NCBI GenBank assembly: GCA_050122535.1
Contig: JASFIT010000186.1
Coordinates: 1 to 8,827, forward strand
DNA from: JASFEQ01 sp050122535
GTDB lineage: Bacteria > Desulfobacterota > DSM-4660 > Desulfatiglandales > HGW-15
Length of the DNA stretch: 8,827 nt
Direction of reading: 5' to 3'
Of the stretch, positions 5,501 through 8,827 are shown one piece after another. Below the pieces are notes generated by a model. That model worked only from the letters and a program-made list of their open reading frames with translations, was not told where the DNA came from and ran no database searches. Positions within the stretch are counted from its first letter, which is position 1, and the number at the start of each line of letters is the position of its first letter. The position numbers and the translations under genes were made by a program.

Positions 5501-7216
5501 CTAGGCTACGCTTCGTTCATGGGTTTCTGCCGTGGTATTCACCATAGCCAATATCTCTTCATCAGTAAATCCCTTTAGCTGAATAGCTCCACTGAGACAA
5601 GAGGCCACGCACAAGCCGCATCCCTTGCACTCGGCAGGGTTGGCCAGGGCTACTTTCCTGCTTTCTCCCATCATATCCTTCCAATCGGACCAATCCATGG
5701 CGCTAAAAGGACAGATCTCCACACACCTTCCACAGGTAGAACATTTCAGGGGATCAACCTCAGCGGTAAATGCCTCGCTGACCACCTGTCCCTGGGCCAT
5801 GGGGACGGCCGCCTTGGCTGCAGCCGCATAACCCTGCGCGATGCACTCCATTATCTCTGTGGGATAACGTGCGCATCCAGCAATGAACAAACCATCAGAG
5901 GGAAACTCAACCGGTCTGAGCTTCTGATGGGCCTCCAGAAAATACCCCTCACTTCCAATGGGTATTCTCATGATCTTGGAAAGTTGCTCGTTGTCCTCTA
6001 TAGGTACCAGGGGTGTATTCAGAAGCACGAGATCCACATCGATTTCAATATTCTCTCCGATGAGCTCATGGTAGACTTCAACCCTTGCGGCCAAGTTATT
6101 GGCACCCATAATTTCTGGGGGTCGATCCACGTTATAGCGGATGAATCTGATTCCCATCTGGAGTGCTCTTCTGTAATAGTCCTCAAAGACTTTTCCGCCG
6201 GCCATAATATCCCTCTGCAAAATCCTTATCTCTGCCTGCGGATTCGCCTCTTTCATCAAGATGGCATTCTTCATGCCCGTGATACAACAAAACCGTCCGC
6301 AATATGTCCTTTCCTCTACCCTTGCGCCAACGCAATTTATCATGACGACATGATTCAATTCAGAGTAATTTGACTTGAACTTCTGCTCGAATTCAAGCTG
6401 TGTCATCACATTATGGAACTGACCATACCCAAAAAGCCCTGCCGGCTTAAGTTCCTCCGCACCCACAGCTACAATGATGGTGCCCACCTTCAACTCTTGG
6501 GTTTTACCCTTTTTCTTGATCACTGCCTTAAAATTCCCAATAAAACCATTCACACCAGTCAGTTCCACGCCAAGATGGACCCTGATCCTTTCATGATTTG
6601 AGACAGCCTTGAGTAAGGGATGAAGGAGGTCTGCAGAGGGTTCATTCGTGGGAAAGACCCTGTTTATATCTCTCAAAAGCCCGCCCAGTCTCTCTTTCTT
6701 TTCTATTAATTCAACCCGGTAGCCCTGGTTGGCGAGACTCAAGGCCGCTGAGAGGCCGGAAATTCCGCCTCCAATGACTAGGGATGCCTTTATAACGTCT
6801 GTGGACAAGTCCTCTTGGGGCCTTAGTAGCGTAACCTTGGCCACCCCCATGCGGACCAGGTCCTTGGCCTTTAATGTGGCGTCTTTATGCCTGTCCATAT
6901 GGACCCAGGAGCAATGCTCCCTGATGTTCACAAACTCAAAAAGGTATTTGTTGAGACCGGCTAACTCACAGTTTTTTTTGAATAGGGGTTCATGGGTGCG
7001 CGGCGTACAAGAGGCGACCACCACCCGATTAAGATGATGTTCCTTTATCATGTTCCGAATGGAGGAGAGGCCGTCCTCCGAGCAGGTATAGAGATTGCCT
7101 TCGGCATAAACGACAGTGGGCAGGGTTCGTGCATACTCCACAACCTTGGGTACATCAACGATACCGCCGATGTTTGTTCCACAGTGGCAAATAAAAACCC
7201 CGACCCTAATGGACAT
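5501..7216 (-). CDS. HdrA-like FAD/iron-sulfur protein with N-terminal domain and C-terminal ferredoxin domain
   Basis: Predicted protein of 571 residues starting at ATG 7214-7216. The Shine-Dalgarno GAGGAG (7227-7232) overlaps the TGA stop of the preceding gene, and the sequence from the start (RVGVFICHCGTNIGGIVDV) is a classic HdrA beginning; the open frame extends further upstream only into that gene. Residues 1-130 form the HdrA N-domain with C10, C12, C45, C70, C83 and C102. The FAD fold begins with VIGGGISGLSAAL (147-159), with IEKKERLGG after it. C295-X10-C306-X3-C310-C311 is the unusual HdrA cluster motif. Two C-terminal [4Fe-4S] motifs follow (C492/495/498/502 and C530/533/536/540). 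The inserted ferredoxin of the neighbouring HdrA-like protein is missing: RVFPTNEPSADLL replaces the TFPTNDCSMC stretch. In the family, this FAD is the site of electron bifurcation; here it likely exchanges electrons with HdrC and the AOR-ferredoxin pair. Confidence 0.9.
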   Translation of the reverse strand: MSIRVGVFICHCGTNIGGIVDVPKVVEYARTLPTVVYAEGNLYTCSEDGLSSIRNMIKEHHLNRVVVASCTPRTHEPLFKKNCELAGLNKYLFEFVNIREHCSWVHMDRHKDATLKAKDLVRMGVAKVTLLRPQEDLSTDVIKASLVIGGGISGLSAALSLANQGYRVELIEKKERLGGLLRDINRVFPTNEPSADLLHPLLKAVSNHERIRVHLGVELTGVNGFIGNFKAVIKKKGKTQELKVGTIIVAVGAEELKPAGLFGYGQFHNVMTQLEFEQKFKSNYSELNHVVMINCVGARVEERTYCGRFCCITGMKNAILMKEANPQAEIRILQRDIMAGGKVFEDYYRRALQMGIRFIRYNVDRPPEIMGANNLAARVEVYHELIGENIEIDVDLVLLNTPLVPIEDNEQLSKIMRIPIGSEGYFLEAHQKLRPVEFPSDGLFIAGCARYPTEIMECIAQGYAAAAKAAVPMAQGQVVSEAFTAEVDPLKCSTCGRCVEICPFSAMDWSDWKDMMGESRKVALANPAECKGCGLCVASCLSGAIQLKGFTDEEILAMVNTTAETHERSVA

Positions 7217-7230
7217 ATTGGCGTCTCTCC

Positions 7231-8532
7231 TCAGGAAACATGTGCCATGACTTCGGCCACCTTGGACGCTGCTGCCGAGGCCCGGATAACAGAATCGGGT
7301 ACGTCCATGGGAGATTGGCAAAAACCACATCCAAAAATTCCTTCCCGGGTTGTGCCGAACGGGTTGATGAGTTCTTGGGGTGTGGAGATAAAACCGAACT
7401 CATCCAATTCAATACTCAGATTTTCTGCGATGGAAAGATTACTCTCGCTCGGTATGAGGGCCTGGCACAGAATGACCATGTCAAATTCTCTGGCCTCGAA
7501 CACTCTATGGATCGTATCCTCATAATGAATGACCGGATTATTATTCTCCTCATTCTCGGTCACCCGGCCCGGCCTCGCACGCACGTATTCCACGGCATAC
7601 TGACTTTTGGCCCTGCGGACGTACTCCTGGAAACCTTTTCCAGCTGCCCTCATATCCATGTAAAATATCGTTGAAGTGAGCGCTGGATAATGTTCACGAG
7701 CAAGAATGGCCTCCTTTGTGGCATGCATGCAGCAGACGGCGGAACAATACCTCTTGTGCCGAATATCCCTTGATCCCACACATTGAATGAAAGCCAATCT
7801 CTTGGGTTCCTCATCGTCAGAGGGACGCTTTAGATGTCCACCCGTGGGGCCCGATGCACATATCATTCTCTCAAACTGCATGGCAGTAATGACATTCTTG
7901 ATACTGCCCCAACCGTATTCCTTTAAAGGCGCCACATCATAAAGATCAAATCCGGTGGCCAGAACGACGGCACCTATATTCAGGGACAAGACCTTCTCTT
8001 TCTGTCCATAATTGACCGCCTTGGCCTTACATATCTTTTCACAGACACCGCATTTTTTGCCTTGCATCGTCCGGCAATGATCTGGATCGATAACATATGT
8101 GGAGGGCACTGCCTGCGGAAAATATTTATAAATGGCCTTCCTCTTACCCAGGCCGGTATTGAACTCATCATCCGCCTTGGTGGGACACTTTTCAGCGCAG
8201 TCCCCACAACCGACGCATTTGTTCTCTTCCACAAAACGGGCCTTCTTTATGACCTTGGCCTTGAATTTCCCCGGTTTGCCTTTCAGTTCTGCCAGTTCAG
8301 AATAGGTGAGGAGTTCGATATTGGAATGGTTGGCGCATTCGATCATCTTTGGGGCTAAGATACACATGGAACAGTCATTCGTGGGAAAGGTTTTGTCCAG
8401 CTGGGCCATTCTTCCCCCGATGCTCGGTTTCTTCTCAACAAGATAGACCTTAATGCCCATGTTGGCCAGGTCTATGGAGGCCTGAATGCCTGCTATACCA
8501 CCACCGATGACGAGCACTGCTTTCTGTCTCAA
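7231..8532 (-). CDS. HdrA-like FAD/iron-sulfur protein, short form with inserted ferredoxin domain
   Basis: Predicted protein of 433 residues, first gene of the operon. The start is TTG (8530-8532): it is preceded by AGGGG nine bases upstream, an in-frame TAG lies five codons before it, and the FAD motif VLVIGGGIAGIQASIDL begins at residue 7. The HdrA N-terminal domain is therefore absent. Motifs seen: VEKKPSIGGRM (32-42), TFPTNDCSMC with C54 and C57, an inserted ferredoxin region with C106/109/112/116 and C153-X7-C161-X2-C164-X3-C168, then C251-X11-C263-X3-C267-C268 (QCVGSRD, YCSAVCCM). The last is the unusual HdrA cluster motif. FGCGFCQSP follows near the end. Length and lack of the N-domain recall QmoA, one half of the two-HdrA Qmo complex. 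It probably pairs with the next gene's product; the reaction (bifurcation, confurcation or simple relay) is not decidable from sequence. Confidence 0.9.
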   Translation of the reverse strand: MRQKAVLVIGGGIAGIQASIDLANMGIKVYLVEKKPSIGGRMAQLDKTFPTNDCSMCILAPKMIECANHSNIELLTYSELAELKGKPGKFKAKVIKKARFVEENKCVGCGDCAEKCPTKADDEFNTGLGKRKAIYKYFPQAVPSTYVIDPDHCRTMQGKKCGVCEKICKAKAVNYGQKEKVLSLNIGAVVLATGFDLYDVAPLKEYGWGSIKNVITAMQFERMICASGPTGGHLKRPSDDEEPKRLAFIQCVGSRDIRHKRYCSAVCCMHATKEAILAREHYPALTSTIFYMDMRAAGKGFQEYVRRAKSQYAVEYVRARPGRVTENEENNNPVIHYEDTIHRVFEAREFDMVILCQALIPSESNLSIAENLSIELDEFGFISTPQELINPFGTTREGIFGCGFCQSPMDVPDSVIRASAAASKVAEVMAHVS

Positions 8533-8556
8533 CGCAGCTAACCCCTATGATGCCTA

Positions 8557-8580
8557 GGATGGGTCCATCCGAGGACTCGG
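8557..8580 (-). promoter_or_regulatory. Two adjoining short stem-loops in the operon leader
   Basis: On the plus strand GGATGG-GT-CCATCC (8557-8570) and CCGAG-GA-CTCGG (8569-8580) are two perfect small inverted repeats sharing two bases. They lie in the roughly 100-base untranslated leader, just upstream of the AGGGG ribosome binding site of the first HdrA-like gene. They might affect translation. No riboswitch class is recognised and no T-run follows. Confidence 0.3.
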
Positions 8581-8637
8581 CCCTGCTTTCTTGGCCTTGG
8601 TGCTAGAGTTCATCATTATGAACAAAAAACTGAGCGA

Positions 8638-8665
8638 ATGATAACAGGTTTCTGCTTTTTGTCAA
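8638..8665 (-). promoter_or_regulatory. Strong sigma70-type promoter of the Hdr-AOR operon
   Basis: On the minus strand TTGACA (8665-8660) is a perfect -35 box and TATCAT (8643-8638) matches 5/6 of the -10 box, with a 16-base spacer. Transcription would start near 8631, giving a leader of about 100 bases before the TTG start codon at 8532. It is the best promoter match in the window and points to housekeeping-sigma expression. No sigma54 -24/-12 motif was seen there. Confidence 0.65.
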
Positions 8666-8735
8666 GGGGAAAAGCTTGTTCTCTCAGTTCCCTAGCCTAT
8701 TGGCAGAGGTCAAAAAGATTTGGAATAAATAGTTG

Positions 8736-8764
8736 TTGACAGAAGATAGGAGAGGATGTAAAGT
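8736..8764 (+). promoter_or_regulatory. Candidate divergent promoter at the window edge
   Basis: TTGACA (8736-8741), 17 bases, TAAAGT (8759-8764, 4/6 of consensus) on the plus strand. It would drive a gene outside the window, divergent from the operon. No coding start downstream of it can be supported in the remaining 60 bases. Confidence 0.3.
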
Positions 8765-8774
8765 GTCGCAAATC

Positions 8775-8790
8775 GTTCAGCATGGCGAAC
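8775..8790. promoter_or_regulatory. Imperfect palindrome, possible operator
   Basis: GTTCAGCATGGCGAAC equals its reverse complement at 12 of 16 positions (GTTC-NN-CATG-NN-GAAC). It lies about ten bases downstream of the candidate -10 box at 8759-8764, a usual place for a repressor site. It is far (over 100 bases) upstream of the operon promoter. Chance occurrence is possible. Confidence 0.25.
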
Positions 8791-8827
8791 AATGTCTGGA
8801 AAGTATCAAGCCCCTTCCGTAAAAAAG

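Noticed and set aside
7217..7330. N-terminal extension of the second HdrA-like protein by 38 residues
   Set aside because: The extension overlaps the end of the preceding gene and does not look like protein of the family; the HdrA beginning and a good ribosome binding site point to the ATG at 7214-7216.
8554..8616. 20-codon minus-strand frame in the operon leader as a leader peptide
   Set aside because: No ribosome binding site precedes it and no attenuator-type structure or run of regulatory codons is seen.
8763..8822. 19-codon plus-strand frame from GTG with GGAGAGG upstream, and an ATG frame at 8782 running off the edge
   Set aside because: The first overlaps the candidate -10 box and ends within the window; the second has no ribosome binding site and only 15 codons are visible.
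1..8827. tRNA, rRNA, CRISPR array, transposase or insertion sequence
   Set aside because: No cloverleaf, spaced direct repeats, transposase frame or terminal inverted repeats were seen; nearly all of the window is accounted for by genes and short gaps.

Overview
The window is a compact anaerobic redox locus, most likely from a strictly anaerobic bacterium of the Desulfobacterota type (sulfate-reducing or syntrophic 'deltaproteobacteria'), although the lineage is inferred from gene content only. Six genes on the minus strand form one tight operon (8532 down to 2124): two different HdrA-like flavin/iron-sulfur proteins, an HdrC-like protein, a small zinc-ribbon-like protein, a tungsten aldehyde:ferredoxin oxidoreductase (AOR) family enzyme, and a ferredoxin with four predicted [4Fe-4S] clusters. 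Gaps between the genes are about 14 to 125 bases, and most genes have a clear Shine-Dalgarno sequence. A near-consensus sigma70 promoter (TTGACA-16-TATCAT) sits about 100 bases before the first gene. A long hairpin built from inverted 7-base repeats lies after the last gene and probably ends the transcript.

Beyond the operon, a convergent plus-strand gene (1694-1966) encodes a MoaD/ThiS-like sulfur carrier ending in Gly-Gly, plausibly for the tungstopterin of the AOR. It has its own promoter and a perfect 10-bp hairpin at the predicted mRNA 5' end. Divergent from it, a minus-strand gene (1479-37) encodes a protein with a B12-binding-like N-terminal region and a radical SAM region whose cysteines have unusual spacing. 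The right end (8533-8827) holds the operon promoter and a weaker candidate plus-strand promoter with a palindrome, but no gene I can support.

The proposed system is a soluble electron-transfer complex. HdrA-type flavoproteins would bifurcate or confurcate electrons. They would pass them through HdrC and the ferredoxin to or from the tungsten site. I count 11 classical [4Fe-4S] motifs plus two of the unusual HdrA C-Xn-C-X3-CC type, and see no membrane segment. The parts resemble class II benzoyl-CoA reductase (BamBC with BamDE) and Hdr-AOR clusters, but the set is unusual. There is no HdrB. The HdrC ends in a zinc-ribbon-like extension. The two HdrA proteins carry complementary domains. The AOR has a cysteine (C323) where I recall the tungsten-ligating cysteine of BamB. 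The substrate is unknown.
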